The notes: generated by a model from the sequence alone, not told the origin. A DNA stretch of 32,630 nt from Sphingomonas sanguinis NBRC 13937 (GCF_001591005.1 NZ_BCTY01000042.1:1-32630), one strand, 5' to 3'; shown: positions 14,731 to 23,628, counted from the stretch's first letter. Numbers and translations: made by a program.

Positions 14731-15153
14731 CTAGCCTTCGCGATGATAGGGGTGGTTGGCCAGGATGCTGGTCGCACGGAACAGCTGTTCGGCCAGCATC
14801 GCACGCGCCATCATGTGCGGCCAGGTCGCCCGGCCATAGGAGATGAGCAAATCGGCGCGCGCCCGGTCTTCATCCTCGAACCCGTCCGCCGCGCCGATCA
14901 TGAAGCGGCATTCGCGCACGCCATCGTCCCGCCAGCGCTCCAGTCGCTTGGCGAAGTCCATCGAGGACAGATTCTCGCCCTTCTCGTCCATCAGGACCAG
15001 ACGCACCTGTCCCTCCAGCGGCGGCACCTTGCCGCCGGTGTCGGGGAGTTCGGTGACCTTGGTCGGCCAGCCGATCCGCTTGATATAGCGGTCGACCAGC
15101 TCGGCCTCGGGCGAACGGCCGATCCGCCCGCGCGCGACGATATGCAGCAGCAC
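14731..15153 (-). CDS. rlmH: 23S rRNA (pseudouridine-1915 N3) methyltransferase RlmH
   Basis: A 140-residue SPOUT methyltransferase of the usual length. It starts MLLHIVARGRIG and ends with the conserved LFRATSILANHPYHREG; FMIGAADGF is the S-adenosylmethionine-binding knot loop. It modifies helix 69 of 23S rRNA on the assembled 70S ribosome. It follows rsfS, another ribosome-associated factor, by 18 bases, and the neighbourhood matches that of other alphaproteobacteria. Confidence 0.96.
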   Translation of the reverse strand: MLLHIVARGRIGRSPEAELVDRYIKRIGWPTKVTELPDTGGKVPPLEGQVRLVLMDEKGENLSSMDFAKRLERWRDDGVRECRFMIGAADGFEDEDRARADLLISYGRATWPHMMARAMLAEQLFRATSILANHPYHREG

Positions 15154-15171
15154 GGGCGGCCTCTTAAGGCG

Positions 15172-15576
15172 TCAGAGGTTGCGGTCGGCGGGACTCGCGG
15201 GCGGGGTCGGCGCATCGCCGAACGCCCACATGCGCTCGAGATTGTAGAAGCTGCGGACTTCGGGCCGGAACAGGTGGACGATGACGTCGTTCGCGTCGAT
15301 CAGCACCCAGTCGGCGGTCGGCAGGCCTTCGATACGGACCGAACGGCCGAACTCAGCCTTGATCTTCTCGGCCAGCTTCATCGCCATCGAGGCGACCTGC
15401 CGGGTCGAGCGACCGCTGGCGATCACCATGAAATCGGCGATCGAGGACTTGCCCGCGAGCGGGATCGAGATCGTCTCCACCGCCTGGTCGTCATCCAGCG
15501 ACGCGAGGATCAGGCGGTGCAGCGCCTCCACCTCGGCGGGATCGGACGGACGCGGCGATTGCGGGGAAGTGGCCAA
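15172..15576 (-). CDS. rsfS: Ribosomal silencing factor RsfS
   Basis: A 134-residue protein. The Oligomerisation/RsfS core occupies about residues 16-118: LDDDQAVETISIPLAGKSSI, DFMVIASGRSTRQV, EGLPTADWVLIDANDVIVHL, FRPEVRSFYNLERMW. RsfS binds ribosomal protein uL14 and blocks subunit joining when nutrients are scarce. A proline-rich tail after residue 118 is extra. It lies 12 bases after nadD, the common nadD-rsfS-rlmH order. Confidence 0.96.
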   Translation of the reverse strand: MATSPQSPRPSDPAEVEALHRLILASLDDDQAVETISIPLAGKSSIADFMVIASGRSTRQVASMAMKLAEKIKAEFGRSVRIEGLPTADWVLIDANDVIVHLFRPEVRSFYNLERMWAFGDAPTPPASPADRNL

Positions 15577-15588
15577 GTGAGCTCCTGT

Positions 15589-16188
15589 TCAGGGGACGTT
15601 CCGGCCCATATGCCGAAACCAGTCCGGGTCGCGGGCCCGAAGGCCCGTGGCGGAAGTCGGGTCGGGGCGGAAGCGCAACAGCACGAAGGCCGGCAAACTC
15701 CACATCGTCCAGTTCTTCGCCTGGCCCGGACGCCTCTGGAAACGTCTGAACCAGCCCAGCGCGGGTGTCGCGTGGGCGGCGGCATTGTACCCCGGACGGC
15801 CGATAACCGCAATCGGGATCGCACGGGCAATCCACCGCCACCCGCGCCAGCGGTGAAACTGCTGCAAATTGTCCTCACCCATCAACCAGATGAAGTCATG
15901 GCCGGGGTAGCGACGCTGGATGCCGCGCACCGTGTCGAGGGTATAGCGGGTGTGCAATTCCTGCTCGATCGCGCTCGCCCGGATCGGCGCGCGCCGGGCC
16001 ATCTTCTTGGCCGAGGCGAACCGTGCGGCAAAGGGCGCCATGTCGCTGACCCCGTCCTTCAGCGGGTTGCCCGGCGATACCAGCCACCAGACTTCGTCCA
16101 GGCCGAGCGCGCGGATCGCGTCCAGCGTGATGCGGCGATGGCCGCTATGGGCGGGGTTGAACGACCCACCGAGCAGGCCGATCCTCAT
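15589..16188 (-). CDS. nadD: Nicotinate-nucleotide adenylyltransferase NadD
   Basis: A 199-residue nucleotidyltransferase that makes nicotinate adenine dinucleotide in NAD synthesis. It starts [17 protein letters not shown], containing the GSFNPxHxGH nucleotide-binding signature, with [11 protein letters not shown] for substrate binding and [16 protein letters not shown]. The C-terminal ISxTxxR-type motif is not obvious: the last 30 residues ([19 protein letters not shown]) look like SATxLR, a variant of it. The start at 16188 overlaps the proA stop by four bases (ATGA). Confidence 0.94.
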   Translation of the reverse strand: MRIGLLGGSFNPAHSGHRRITLDAIRALGLDEVWWLVSPGNPLKDGVSDMAPFAARFASAKKMARRAPIRASAIEQELHTRYTLDTVRGIQRRYPGHDFIWLMGEDNLQQFHRWRGWRWIARAIPIAVIGRPGYNAAAHATPALGWFRRFQRRPGQAKNWTMWSLPAFVLLRFRPDPTSATGLRARDPDWFRHMGRNVP

Positions 16189-17459
16189 CCCCCATTCTCG
16201 GCGCGGATCTGGCCCGTCCCGCGCCCGACCCATTTATAGGTGGTCAGCCCTTCCAGCGCGACCGGCCCGCGCGCATGGAGCCGCCCCGTCGCGATGCCGA
16301 TCTCGGCTCCCAGCCCGAACTCGCCGCCGTCGGCAAATTGCGTCGAGGCGTTCCACAGCACGATGGCGCTGTCGACCTCCGCCAGGAAACGCTCGGCCAC
16401 GGCCTCGTCCCGCGCGACGATCGCGTCGGTATGGTGCGATCCATGCGCGGCGATATGCGCCATCGCCCCCTCCACCCCGTCGACCAGCGCCACGCTGGCG
16501 ATCGCATCGAGATATTCGGTGTCCCAATCCTCGGGCGTGGCGGCCTCCAGGCCGGGAACGATCTCGCGCACATCGGCATCGCCGCGCACCGTGCAACCCG
16601 CATCGACCAGTGCCGCGACCAGTTCGGCGGGACGGCAATAGGCCCGGTCGATCAGCAGCGTCTCCATTGCGCCGCAAATGCCGGTGCGGCGCATCTTGGC
16701 ATCGCGCACGACCCGCTTCGCCATCGCATGATCGGCCGAGCCGTCGACATAGACATGGTTGATCCCATCGAGATGCGCGAGCACCGGCACCTTCGCCTCG
16801 GCCTGGACCCGCGCGACCAGGCTCTTGCCGCCGCGCGGGATCAGCAGGTCGATCAGCCCGTCGGCGGCCAGCATCGCGCCCACGGCCGCGCGGTCGGTGA
16901 CAGGGACCAGCTGCACCGCATCCGCCGGTCCGCCCGCCGCGTTCCAGCCCGCCGCAAAGGCGGCCTGCAGCGCGCGGTTGCTATGCACCGCCTCCGATCC
17001 GCCACGCAGGATCGCGGCATTGCCCGCCATCGCACACAGCGCGGCGGCGTCGACCGTGACATTGGGGCGGCTTTCATAAACGATGCCGATCACCCCCACC
17101 GGCACGCGGACGCGCGACAGGTTCAGGCCGTTGGGCCGGGTGCGTTCGTCGATCCGCTCGCCGACGGGATCGGGTAGCGCCGCGACCGCCTCCACGCCCG
17201 CGACGATGCCTGCGATCCGCGCCTCGTCCAGCTTCAGCCGGTCGAGCATCGCCGGGGACAGGCCGTTCGCCGCCCCCGCCGCCATGTCGCGGGCATTGGC
17301 CTCCAGAATGGCCGGGCGCGCCTCGTGGATCGCCTGGGCGGCCGCCCGCAACGCCGCGGCCTTGGCGGCGGTCGGCATCTGCGCCAGCGTGCGGGCAGCA
17401 TGACGGGCACGCTGGCCCAATTCGGCGATCAGGGCGGGAATGTCGTGATGGTCGGCCAT
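16185..17459 (-). CDS. proA: Gamma-glutamyl phosphate reductase ProA
   Basis: A 424-residue NADPH-dependent enzyme of the aldehyde dehydrogenase fold, the second step of proline synthesis (glutamyl phosphate to glutamate semialdehyde). Visible motifs: [43 protein letters not shown], and the catalytic cysteine in [12 protein letters not shown]. The length is normal. The ATG at 17459 ([10 protein letters not shown]) suits the family; the frame runs 36 bases further upstream but that extension is not conserved in character. First gene of the minus-strand block; glnD is divergent 119 bases away. Confidence 0.96.
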   Translation of the reverse strand: MADHHDIPALIAELGQRARHAARTLAQMPTAAKAAALRAAAQAIHEARPAILEANARDMAAGAANGLSPAMLDRLKLDEARIAGIVAGVEAVAALPDPVGERIDERTRPNGLNLSRVRVPVGVIGIVYESRPNVTVDAAALCAMAGNAAILRGGSEAVHSNRALQAAFAAGWNAAGGPADAVQLVPVTDRAAVGAMLAADGLIDLLIPRGGKSLVARVQAEAKVPVLAHLDGINHVYVDGSADHAMAKRVVRDAKMRRTGICGAMETLLIDRAYCRPAELVAALVDAGCTVRGDADVREIVPGLEAATPEDWDTEYLDAIASVALVDGVEGAMAHIAAHGSHHTDAIVARDEAVAERFLAEVDSAIVLWNASTQFADGGEFGLGAEIGIATGRLHARGPVALEGLTTYKWVGRGTGQIRAENGG

Positions 17460-17511
17460 GCGGCGTTCGCTATCACGGTCGGACGTAGGGCCCAAGCGTC
17501 CTCATCTTCCT

Positions 17512-17528
17512 CTCCTGCAAGGGCAGGA
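17512..17528. repeat. Degenerate hairpin-repeat fragment upstream of glnD
   Basis: CCTGC-AAGG-GCAGG (17514-17527) resembles the centre of the CCTCCCC-tgcaa-GGGGAGG hairpin at 20406-20424 with lost bases. It supplies a Shine-Dalgarno-like GCAGGA just before an ATG at 17531, which may mislead start-codon prediction for glnD. Confidence 0.4.
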
Positions 17529-17578
17529 ATATGCCGTGCCCTCTCCATTTGTTCATCCCCAGCCTCTATGACGGCTCC

Positions 17579-20323
17579 ATGCACAGCCGCTTTGAATCTC
17601 TGCCCAATCGCCGCGCCATCGTCGATCGTCGCCTGCTCGCCGAACAGGTGGCCGCGCTCGGCATTACGGGGCCGGAAGGCCGCACCCGGATCACCCCCGT
17701 GCTGCGCGCCGCGCTCGATGCCGGGCGGCAGGAGGTGGCACGGCGGCTCTCGGTCCATCCCTCGCGCGGGCTGGAGGCGGCGGCGGCACAGGCGTACCTG
17801 ACCGATCAGGTGCTGAAGGTGCTGTTCGAGTTCACCACCGAGACGCTCTACCCCTTGAGCAATCCCACGGCGGGCGAGCGGCTGACCCTGATCGCGGTCG
17901 GCGGCTATGGTCGGGGCGAGATGGCGCCCTATTCGGACGTCGATATCGGCTTCGTCACCCCCTTCAAGCAGACACCCCATGCCGAGCAGGTCATCGAATC
18001 GATGCTCTATTCGCTCTGGGACCTGGGGCTGAAGGTCGGCCATTCCAGCCGCTCGGTCGACGAGACGATCCGCCAGGCCAAGGCCGACGTGACCGTGCGC
18101 ACCGCCCTGCTGGAAGGGCGCTTCCTGTGCGGAGACCAGGCGCTGTACGAAGAGACGGCGCGCCGCTTCAAGGCGGAGATCCAGACCGACTCGCACCGCC
18201 AGTTCATTGCCGACAAGCTGGCCGAGCGCGACCTGCGCCACCGCAAGATGGGCGACACCCGCTATGTGGTCGAACCCAATGTGAAGGAGGGCAAGGGCGG
18301 CCTGCGCGACCTGCACGCGCTCTTCTGGATCGGCAAATATGTCTATGACGTGGAACGCGCCGCCGAGCTGATCGAGCGCGGGCTGTTCACCCGCGAGGAG
18401 TATCGGCAGTTCCACCGCGCCGACAATTTCCTGTGGGCCGTGCGGTGCCACCTGCACCTGATCACCGGGCGCGGCGAGGACCGACTGACCTTCGACGTGC
18501 AGCGCCAGATCGCCGAGCGGATGCGCTTCTCCGACCGGCCGGGCAAAGCCAAGGTCGAACGGTTCATGCAGCTCTATTTCCTGCAGGTGAAGACGGTCGG
18601 CGCGCTGACCGGCGCGTTCCTGGCGCATCTGGACGAGCGGTTCGCCGCGCGCGGGCATCGCTTCGGCCTACCGACCATCCGCCGCCGTCCGCGCCGGTTG
18701 AACGGCTTCGTGCTGGATCGCGGGCGGCTGGCGCTGCCACGCGATGACTTTTTTCAGGAAGACCCGGTTCGGCTGATCGAGATATTCCAGCTCGCCGACC
18801 GCTATGAGCTGGAGGTGCATCCGCTCGCGATGCGCGCGGCCTCGCGCGACGCGAAGCTGGCCGACGACATCCGCACCTCGCCCCGCGCCAACGCCCTGTT
18901 CCTCGATGTGCTGACCAGCCGCCACGACCCCGAACTGGTGCTGCGCTGGATGAACGAGGCGGGTGTCTTCGGTCGCTTCATGCCCGATTTCGGCCGTGTC
19001 GTGGCGCAGATGCAGTTCGACATGTACCACCACTACACCGTCGACGAGCATACCATCCGCGCGCTGGGGCTGCTGGCGAGGATCGAGCGGCAGGAACTGG
19101 TCGAGGAGCACCCCGTCGCCTCGGCGATCATCGACCAGATCGTGTCGCGGCGCGTCCTCTATGTCGCGGTGCTGCTCCACGACATCGCCAAGGGGCGTGG
19201 CGGCGACCATTCGATCCTGGGCGCGGAAGTCGCCGAGCGACTCTGCCCCCGGCTGGGGTTGAGCGAGGCGGAGACCGAGACGGTCGCCTGGCTGGTCCGC
19301 TGGCACCTGCTGATGTCGGCCACCGCGTTCAAGCGCGACCTGTCGGACTTCAAGACGATCCTCGACTTCTGCGAGACGGTGCAGAGCCCCGAGCGGCTTC
19401 GCCTGCTCCTGCTGCTGACCATCGTCGACATTCGCGCCGTCGGGCCGGGGACGTGGAACGGGTGGAAGCGCCAGCTGCTCGGCGATCTGTACGAAGCCGC
19501 CGAAGAGGTGCTGCGCCTGGGCCACAAGCAGCGCGGGCGGACCGAGCGGATCGCCGCCAAGCAGGCGCGTCTGGGCGAGCTGCTCGGCTGGCCGGAGGCG
19601 AAGTTCGCCGCGCATGTCCGCCGCCTGCCCGAAGCCTATTGGATCGCCGAGCCCGAGGATGTGCTGGCCCATAACGCCCGACAGATGGCGGCGGCGGGCG
19701 ATGCGCAGCTATCGATCGACGCGCAGGTGTATGGCGAGCGCGGCGCGACGCTCGTCTCGATCTACGCCGCCGATCATCCGGGGCTCTTCTACCGTATCGC
19801 GGGCGCGATCCATGTCGCGGGCGGCAACATCATCGACGCGCGCATCCACACCACGCGCGATGGGATGGCGATCGACAATTTCCTGGTCCAGGACCCGCTG
19901 GGCCGCCCCTTCGACGATCCGGGCCAGCTCTCCCGCCTGCGCCGCGCGATCGAGGATGCGCTAGCCAACCGCAACAAGATGTCGGACCGGCTGGTCGCCA
20001 AGCCCAACGCCCGGCCCCGCGCCGACGCTTTCCACATCGCGCCCAACGTCCTGATCGACAACCGCGCGTCGAACCGCTTTACCGTGGTCGAAGTCCATGC
20101 CCGCGACCGCCCGGCGCTGCTCAACCAGCTGGCGCATGCGCTGTTCCAGTCGAAGGTGACGATCCATTCCGCCCATGTCGCGACCTATGGCGAGCGCGCG
20201 GTCGACGTCTTCTACCTGACCGACCTGACCGGGGACCAGATCACCAATAGCGGGCGGTTGAAGACGCTGGAAAAGCGCCTGCTGGGCGCGGCGGCTGGGG
20301 AAGCGATGGAGATCGCGGCTTAG
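17579..20323 (+). CDS. glnD: PII uridylyltransferase/uridylyl-removing enzyme GlnD
   Basis: About 914 residues. It adds and removes UMP on PII proteins in response to glutamine, controlling nitrogen metabolism. Domains in order: nucleotidyltransferase (about 95-235; VGGYGRGEMAPYSDVDIGF, with the catalytic aspartates at about 120 and 122); the GlnD-specific helical region; an HD domain for UMP removal (about 485-610; VDEHTIRAL, VLLHDIAKGRGGDHS); and two C-terminal ACT domains for glutamine sensing (about 715-800 and 830-905; VSIYAADHPGLFYRIAGAI, VEVHARDRPALLNQLAHAL). All core motifs are intact. The start is either 17579 (MHSRFESLPNRRAIVDRR, which I favour) or 17531, which has a purine-rich stretch that belongs to a repeat. 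Confidence 0.95.
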   Translation: MHSRFESLPNRRAIVDRRLLAEQVAALGITGPEGRTRITPVLRAALDAGRQEVARRLSVHPSRGLEAAAAQAYLTDQVLKVLFEFTTETLYPLSNPTAGERLTLIAVGGYGRGEMAPYSDVDIGFVTPFKQTPHAEQVIESMLYSLWDLGLKVGHSSRSVDETIRQAKADVTVRTALLEGRFLCGDQALYEETARRFKAEIQTDSHRQFIADKLAERDLRHRKMGDTRYVVEPNVKEGKGGLRDLHALFWIGKYVYDVERAAELIERGLFTREEYRQFHRADNFLWAVRCHLHLITGRGEDRLTFDVQRQIAERMRFSDRPGKAKVERFMQLYFLQVKTVGALTGAFLAHLDERFAARGHRFGLPTIRRRPRRLNGFVLDRGRLALPRDDFFQEDPVRLIEIFQLADRYELEVHPLAMRAASRDAKLADDIRTSPRANALFLDVLTSRHDPELVLRWMNEAGVFGRFMPDFGRVVAQMQFDMYHHYTVDEHTIRALGLLARIERQELVEEHPVASAIIDQIVSRRVLYVAVLLHDIAKGRGGDHSILGAEVAERLCPRLGLSEAETETVAWLVRWHLLMSATAFKRDLSDFKTILDFCETVQSPERLRLLLLLTIVDIRAVGPGTWNGWKRQLLGDLYEAAEEVLRLGHKQRGRTERIAAKQARLGELLGWPEAKFAAHVRRLPEAYWIAEPEDVLAHNARQMAAAGDAQLSIDAQVYGERGATLVSIYAADHPGLFYRIAGAIHVAGGNIIDARIHTTRDGMAIDNFLVQDPLGRPFDDPGQLSRLRRAIEDALANRNKMSDRLVAKPNARPRADAFHIAPNVLIDNRASNRFTVVEVHARDRPALLNQLAHALFQSKVTIHSAHVATYGERAVDVFYLTDLTGDQITNSGRLKTLEKRLLGAAAGEAMEIAA

Positions 20324-20350
20324 CGGTTCCCCAACCTTCGCGGGGGGAGT

Positions 20351-20387
20351 TTCGCGCAGAGGCGCGGAGAACGCAGAGGTTGTTTTG
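20351..20387. repeat. 35-bp inverted repeat, left copy
   Basis: A 37-base purine-rich sequence (beginning TTCGCGCAGAGGCGCGGAG, ending in GGTTGTTTTG). Its reverse complement recurs at 20756-20790 with a few substitutions and a two-base length difference. It encodes nothing by itself. The two copies bracket the CCTCCCC element and about 330 further bases. Confidence 0.65.
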
Positions 20388-20405
20388 GGCAGAGGGACGC
20401 GCTTT

Positions 20406-20603
20406 CCTCCCCTGCAAGGGGAGGTGGCTGGCCGAAGGCCAGACGGAGGGGTGTCCCGGTTCGAGAGGTGGCCTTCCCTCGCAGGCGGCGCCCCCCTCCA
20501 CCAGCTTCGTGTTCGAGCGAGATTGTGCCCCCGGCACAATCTTTGTCTGCCCGGGGGGGGGGGCAGACCAAAGCTCGAACACCCCCTCCCCTTGCAGGGG
20601 AGG
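20406..20603. repeat. Composite palindromic element (hairpin-repeat family)
   Basis: Bounded on both sides by CCTCCCC/GGGGAGG hairpins in opposite orientation (20406-20424 and 20585-20603). Inside: CTGGCC-gaa-GGCCAG (20428-20442) and GACGGAGGGG; then arms GTGTTCGAGC (20509-20518) and GCTCGAACAC (20573-20582) enclose two hairpins, GATTGTGCC-ccc-GGCACAATC (20521-20541) and GTCTGCCC...GGGCAGAC (about 20545-20568) with a run of 11 G at 20553-20563. The inner part can fold as a three-way junction. No gene is supported between 20324 and 20882. Confidence 0.7.
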
Positions 20604-20755
20604 AATAGATTTCCGTCACGTCCGCCTTTGCCTAACCGCCGCCAATCCTAACAGCGGCGTAAGACATCGTGATCCCGCCAGCTTTGGCCCTCGCCTAGCC
20701 TGAACGGAGTGTCGGCCAGTCATTTGCGGCCGGCTGAGCCGCCCGCCCAACCTCC
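20604..20755. other. Gene-free sequence inside the repeat block
   Basis: About 150 bases between the composite element and the right inverted repeat. I see no coding sequence with a ribosome-binding site, and only a short GGCCAGTC...GCGGCCGGC-type palindromic patch near 20713-20738. Confidence 0.4.
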
Positions 20756-20790
20756 CAAAACCCTCTGCATCCTCCGCGTCTCTGCGCGAA
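20756..20790. repeat. 35-bp inverted repeat, right copy
   Basis: Reverse-complement partner of 20351-20387: both read TTCGCGCAGAG on one strand, followed by a similar CGCGGAG-N-GCAGAGG stretch. The translated minus-strand form reads SRRDAEDAE, a peptide often seen in spurious hypothetical proteins built from this repeat. Confidence 0.65.
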
Positions 20791-20793
20791 CCA

Positions 20794-20832
20794 AAACAAA
20801 ACCCCCGGCGGCCGATCGAGCCACCAGGGGTT
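20794..20832 (-). terminator. infC: Rho-independent terminator of infC
   Basis: On the minus strand, AACCCCTGGTGGC (20832-20820) pairs with GCCGCCGGGGGTT (20812-20800) over 13 positions, two of them G-U pairs, around a 7-base loop, and is followed by TTGTTTTGG. It lies 50 bases past the infC stop and is the clearest terminator in the window. Confidence 0.88.
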
Positions 20833-20882
20833 CTGAAAAACATCATGCAACCCGAGGGACTACACCCCCGAGTCGCCGCGCA

Positions 20883-21428
20883 TCACTTTGGCGCCAGCAC
20901 CATCAGCATCTGGCGGCCTTCCATGCGCGGATAGGCTTCGACCTTGGCGACCTCGGCCACCTGCTCGGCGACGCGCTGGAGCACGTTCATGCCCAGCTGG
21001 CCGTGGCTCAGTTCGCGGCCGCGGAAGCGCATGGTGACCTTCACCTTGTCGCCCTCGCCGATGAATTCGACCACCTTCTTCATCTTGGTGTCGTAGTCAT
21101 GGTCGTCGATGTTCGGACGCATCTTGATCTCCTTGATCTCCTGCGTCTTCTGCGACTTGCGGGCGAGGTTCGCCTTCTTCTGCGCCTCGTACTTATACTT
21201 GCCGACGTCGAGGAACTTGGCGACGGGCGGATCGGCGTTGGGCGACACCTCGACCAGGTCGAGACCCAGCTCCTGGGCCTGCGCCATCGCCTCGCGCGTG
21301 TACATCACGCCAAGGTTCTCGCCCTCATGGTCGATCACGCGAACCTTGGGGCTTTGAATCCACTCGTTGAACCGAGGACCGTTCATCGGCGGCGCCTGCA
21401 TCGGACGGCGCATCATGGGAGGACGTAT
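20883..21428 (-). CDS. infC: Translation initiation factor IF-3, probable AUA start
   Basis: About 181 residues. The N-domain ([39 protein letters not shown]), linker ([20 protein letters not shown]) and C-domain ([32 protein letters not shown]) give a full-length IF-3, which checks initiator tRNA and keeps 30S subunits free. The first ATG in frame is at 21416 but lies 20 bases from the only Shine-Dalgarno sequence, AGGAG at 21441-21437. An in-frame ATA at 21428 sits at the ideal 8-base distance and starts a family-like N-terminus ([14 protein letters not shown]). Non-AUG starts are a known feature of infC and underlie its autocontrol. It is downstream of thrS, the classic order. Confidence 0.94.
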   Translation of the reverse strand: MRPPMMRRPMQAPPMNGPRFNEWIQSPKVRVIDHEGENLGVMYTREAMAQAQELGLDLVEVSPNADPPVAKFLDVGKYKYEAQKKANLARKSQKTQEIKEIKMRPNIDDHDYDTKMKKVVEFIGEGDKVKVTMRFRGRELSHGQLGMNVLQRVAEQVAEVAKVEAYPRMEGRQMLMVLAPK

Positions 21429-21436
21429 GGGTATTT

Positions 21437-21441
21437 CTCCT
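21437..21441 (-). promoter_or_regulatory. infC: infC ribosome-binding site that decides the start codon
   Basis: AGGAG on the minus strand (CTCCT at 21437-21441), 8 bases before ATA at 21428 and 20 bases before the first ATG at 21416. No other purine-rich site is closer to the ATG, since the intervening sequence reads AAATACCCATACGTCCTCCC. Confidence 0.75.
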
Positions 21442-21485
21442 GTGGCAATTACGATTTCAATATAAGCGATCGGGCCCGAATTTGA

Positions 21486-21511
21486 AAGGGCGAGACAAAC
21501 GCCCCGCCCTT
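21486..21511 (-). terminator. Hairpin between thrS and infC (partial terminator or attenuator)
   Basis: On the minus strand AAGGGCG (21511-21505) pairs with CGCCCTT (21492-21486) around a 12-base loop, followed by TCAAATTC. It starts about 20 bases after the thrS stop. A weak T-run suggests partial termination between thrS and infC, leaving infC with its own promoter in the AT-richer stretch before 21441. Confidence 0.5.
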
Positions 21512-21530
21512 CCCCTTACTCAGTGCTGAT

Positions 21531-23534
21531 TCAGCCGCGCAGATCGGGCGGAGTCGCTTCCTCGCGCAGCATGGCGATGGATTCGTCCAGGGTCATGATC
21601 TCCTGCGCCTGGCTGCCCAGACGGCGGACGGCGACCTTGCCTTCCTCAGCCTCGCGCTTGCCGACGACCAGCAGCACGGGGACCTTGGCGACCGAGTGTT
21701 CGCGCACCTTGTAGTTAATCTTCTCGTTGCGCAGATCGGTCTCGACCCGGATGCCCGCCGCCGCCAGCTTGGCCGCCGCCTCTTCCGCGTAAGCATCGGC
21801 GTCCGACACGATGGTCGCGACCACCGCCTGCACCGGCGCCAGCCAGACGGGGAAGCGACCCGCATAATGCTCGATCAGGATGCCGATGAACCGCTCATAG
21901 GAGCCGAAGATCGCGCGGTGGAGCATGATCGGGCGGTGCCGCTCACCATCCTCGCCGATGTACGACGCGTCGAGTCGCTCAGGGAGAACGCGGTCCGACT
22001 GGATGGTGCCGACCTGCCACGTCCGGCCGATCGCGTCGGTCAGATGCCATTCCAGCTTGGGCGCATAGAAGGCCCCCTCGCCCGGCAGCTCTTCCCAGCC
22101 ATAAGCTTCGGTGGCGAGGCCCGCCCGCACAACCGCGTCGCGCAGCTCGGTCTCGGCCATGTCCCACATCTCTTCGGTGCCGAAGCGCTTTTCGGGACGC
22201 AGCGCCAGCTTGATCGAATAGGTGAAGCCGAAATCCTTGTAGATCCGGTCTGCCAGTTCGCAAAAGGCGCGGACCTCCTCGACGATCTGGTCCTCGCGGC
22301 AGAAGATGTGCGCGTCGTCCTGGGTGAACTGGCGCACGCGCATCAGGCCGTGCAGCGCGCCGTGCGGCTCGTTGCGGTGGCAGCAGCCATTTTCGTACAG
22401 GCGCAGCGGCAGGTCGCGATAGGACTTGATCCCCTGGCGGAAGATCAGGACGTGCGCCGGGCAGTTCATCGGCTTCAGCGCCATCCACTGCGCGTCGTCC
22501 GACACCAGCGGGCCTTCGTCCTCGACGTTCGGCACCTCGTCGGGGATCACGAACATATTCTCGCGATACTTGCCCCAGTGGCCCGACTGCTCCCACTGGC
22601 GCGCGTCCATCACCTGCGGGGTCTTCACCTCGCGATAGCCGGTGCCGTCGATCGCGCGGCGCATATAGGCCTCCAGCTCGCGCCAGATGCGATAGCCCTT
22701 GGGATGCCAGAAGACCGAGCCATGCGCTTCTTGCTGGAGGTGGAACAGGTCCATCTCGTTGCCCAGCTTGCGATGGTCGCGCTTGGCGGCTTCCTCCAGG
22801 CGCGTCAGATGCTCGGCCAGTTGCTTCTTGTTCAGCCAGCCGGTGCCGTAGATGCGGCTGAGCATCGCGTTCTTCTGGTCGCCGCGCCAATAGGCGCCCG
22901 ACACGCGGGTCAGCTTGAAGGCGTTGGGATCGAGCTTGCCGGTCGAGGCCAGGTGCGGACCGCGACACATGTCGAGCCAGGCGTCCTCGCCGCGCCCTGC
23001 GCGATAGACGGTCAGTTCCTCGTCATCGGGCAGCTCGGCGGCCCACTCAGCCTTGAAGCTCTCGCCTTGCGCCGTCCAACGCTCGATCAACTGCTCGCGC
23101 GTCCAGACCTCGCGGATCAGCGGCTCGTCCTTGGCGATGATCTTGCGCATCTCGGCCTCGATCGCGGGCAGGTCCTCCTCGGTGAAGGGGCGATCCTTGG
23201 GCGCGAAATCGTAATAGAAGCCGTCATCGGTCGCCGGACCGAAGGTGATCTGCGTGCCCGGAAACAGCGCCTGCACCGCCTCGGCCAGGACGTGCGCGTA
23301 ATCGTGGCGGGCGAGTTCGAGCGCGTCGGCCTCGTCCTTCGCGGTCACCAGTGCGAGCGCGGAATCGCCCTCGAACGGGCGCATGATGTCGCGCAGCTCG
23401 CCATCGACGCGCGCGGCGATCGCCGCCTTGGCCAAGCCAGGCCCGATCGCGGCGGCGATGTCCGCGGGAGTAGTTCCGGGCGCGACCTCACGGACGGAAC
23501 CGTCGGGCAGCGTGATACGGAACATCGCGGACAT
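21531..23534 (-). CDS. thrS: Threonyl-tRNA synthetase
   Basis: A 667-residue class II aminoacyl-tRNA synthetase: N-terminal TGS domain (about 4-65), editing domain (about 70-225; [17 protein letters not shown], where many family members read HSxxHL), catalytic core (about 270-540) and anticodon-binding domain (about 550-650). Zinc ligands of the active site are the cysteine in MNCPAH, the histidine in DDAHIF and the histidine in IMLHRAI. Motif 2 is [17 protein letters not shown]. Length and domains are normal. The start MSAMFRITL has a GAAGAGAG ribosome-binding site, with an internal ATG at codon 4 as an alternative. Confidence 0.97.
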   Translation of the reverse strand: MSAMFRITLPDGSVREVAPGTTPADIAAAIGPGLAKAAIAARVDGELRDIMRPFEGDSALALVTAKDEADALELARHDYAHVLAEAVQALFPGTQITFGPATDDGFYYDFAPKDRPFTEEDLPAIEAEMRKIIAKDEPLIREVWTREQLIERWTAQGESFKAEWAAELPDDEELTVYRAGRGEDAWLDMCRGPHLASTGKLDPNAFKLTRVSGAYWRGDQKNAMLSRIYGTGWLNKKQLAEHLTRLEEAAKRDHRKLGNEMDLFHLQQEAHGSVFWHPKGYRIWRELEAYMRRAIDGTGYREVKTPQVMDARQWEQSGHWGKYRENMFVIPDEVPNVEDEGPLVSDDAQWMALKPMNCPAHVLIFRQGIKSYRDLPLRLYENGCCHRNEPHGALHGLMRVRQFTQDDAHIFCREDQIVEEVRAFCELADRIYKDFGFTYSIKLALRPEKRFGTEEMWDMAETELRDAVVRAGLATEAYGWEELPGEGAFYAPKLEWHLTDAIGRTWQVGTIQSDRVLPERLDASYIGEDGERHRPIMLHRAIFGSYERFIGILIEHYAGRFPVWLAPVQAVVATIVSDADAYAEEAAAKLAAAGIRVETDLRNEKINYKVREHSVAKVPVLLVVGKREAEEGKVAVRRLGSQAQEIMTLDESIAMLREEATPPDLRG

Positions 23535-23628
23535 GGATACTCTCTTCGATAGCTATAGGTGATGCACCGGCAAAGCCGGGCGCGGGGCTCTATAGGGAAG
23601 ATTCCCCGTCAGGTATACGGGGTGGCGG

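Noticed and set aside
13933..16239. A 768-codon open frame on the plus strand across envC, rlmH, rsfS and nadD
   Set aside because: It is antisense to four well-supported genes; the protein is Arg/Ala/Ser-rich with no recognisable domain, as expected for the opposite strand of GC-rich coding DNA.
20616..20846. Short open frame containing SRRDAEDAE
   Set aside because: The peptide arises from translating the dispersed 35-bp repeat, a known source of false hypothetical proteins; it has no ribosome-binding site.
21696..23552. A 618-codon open frame on the plus strand opposite thrS
   Set aside because: Antisense to the clear threonyl-tRNA synthetase; composition is biased and no family motif appears.
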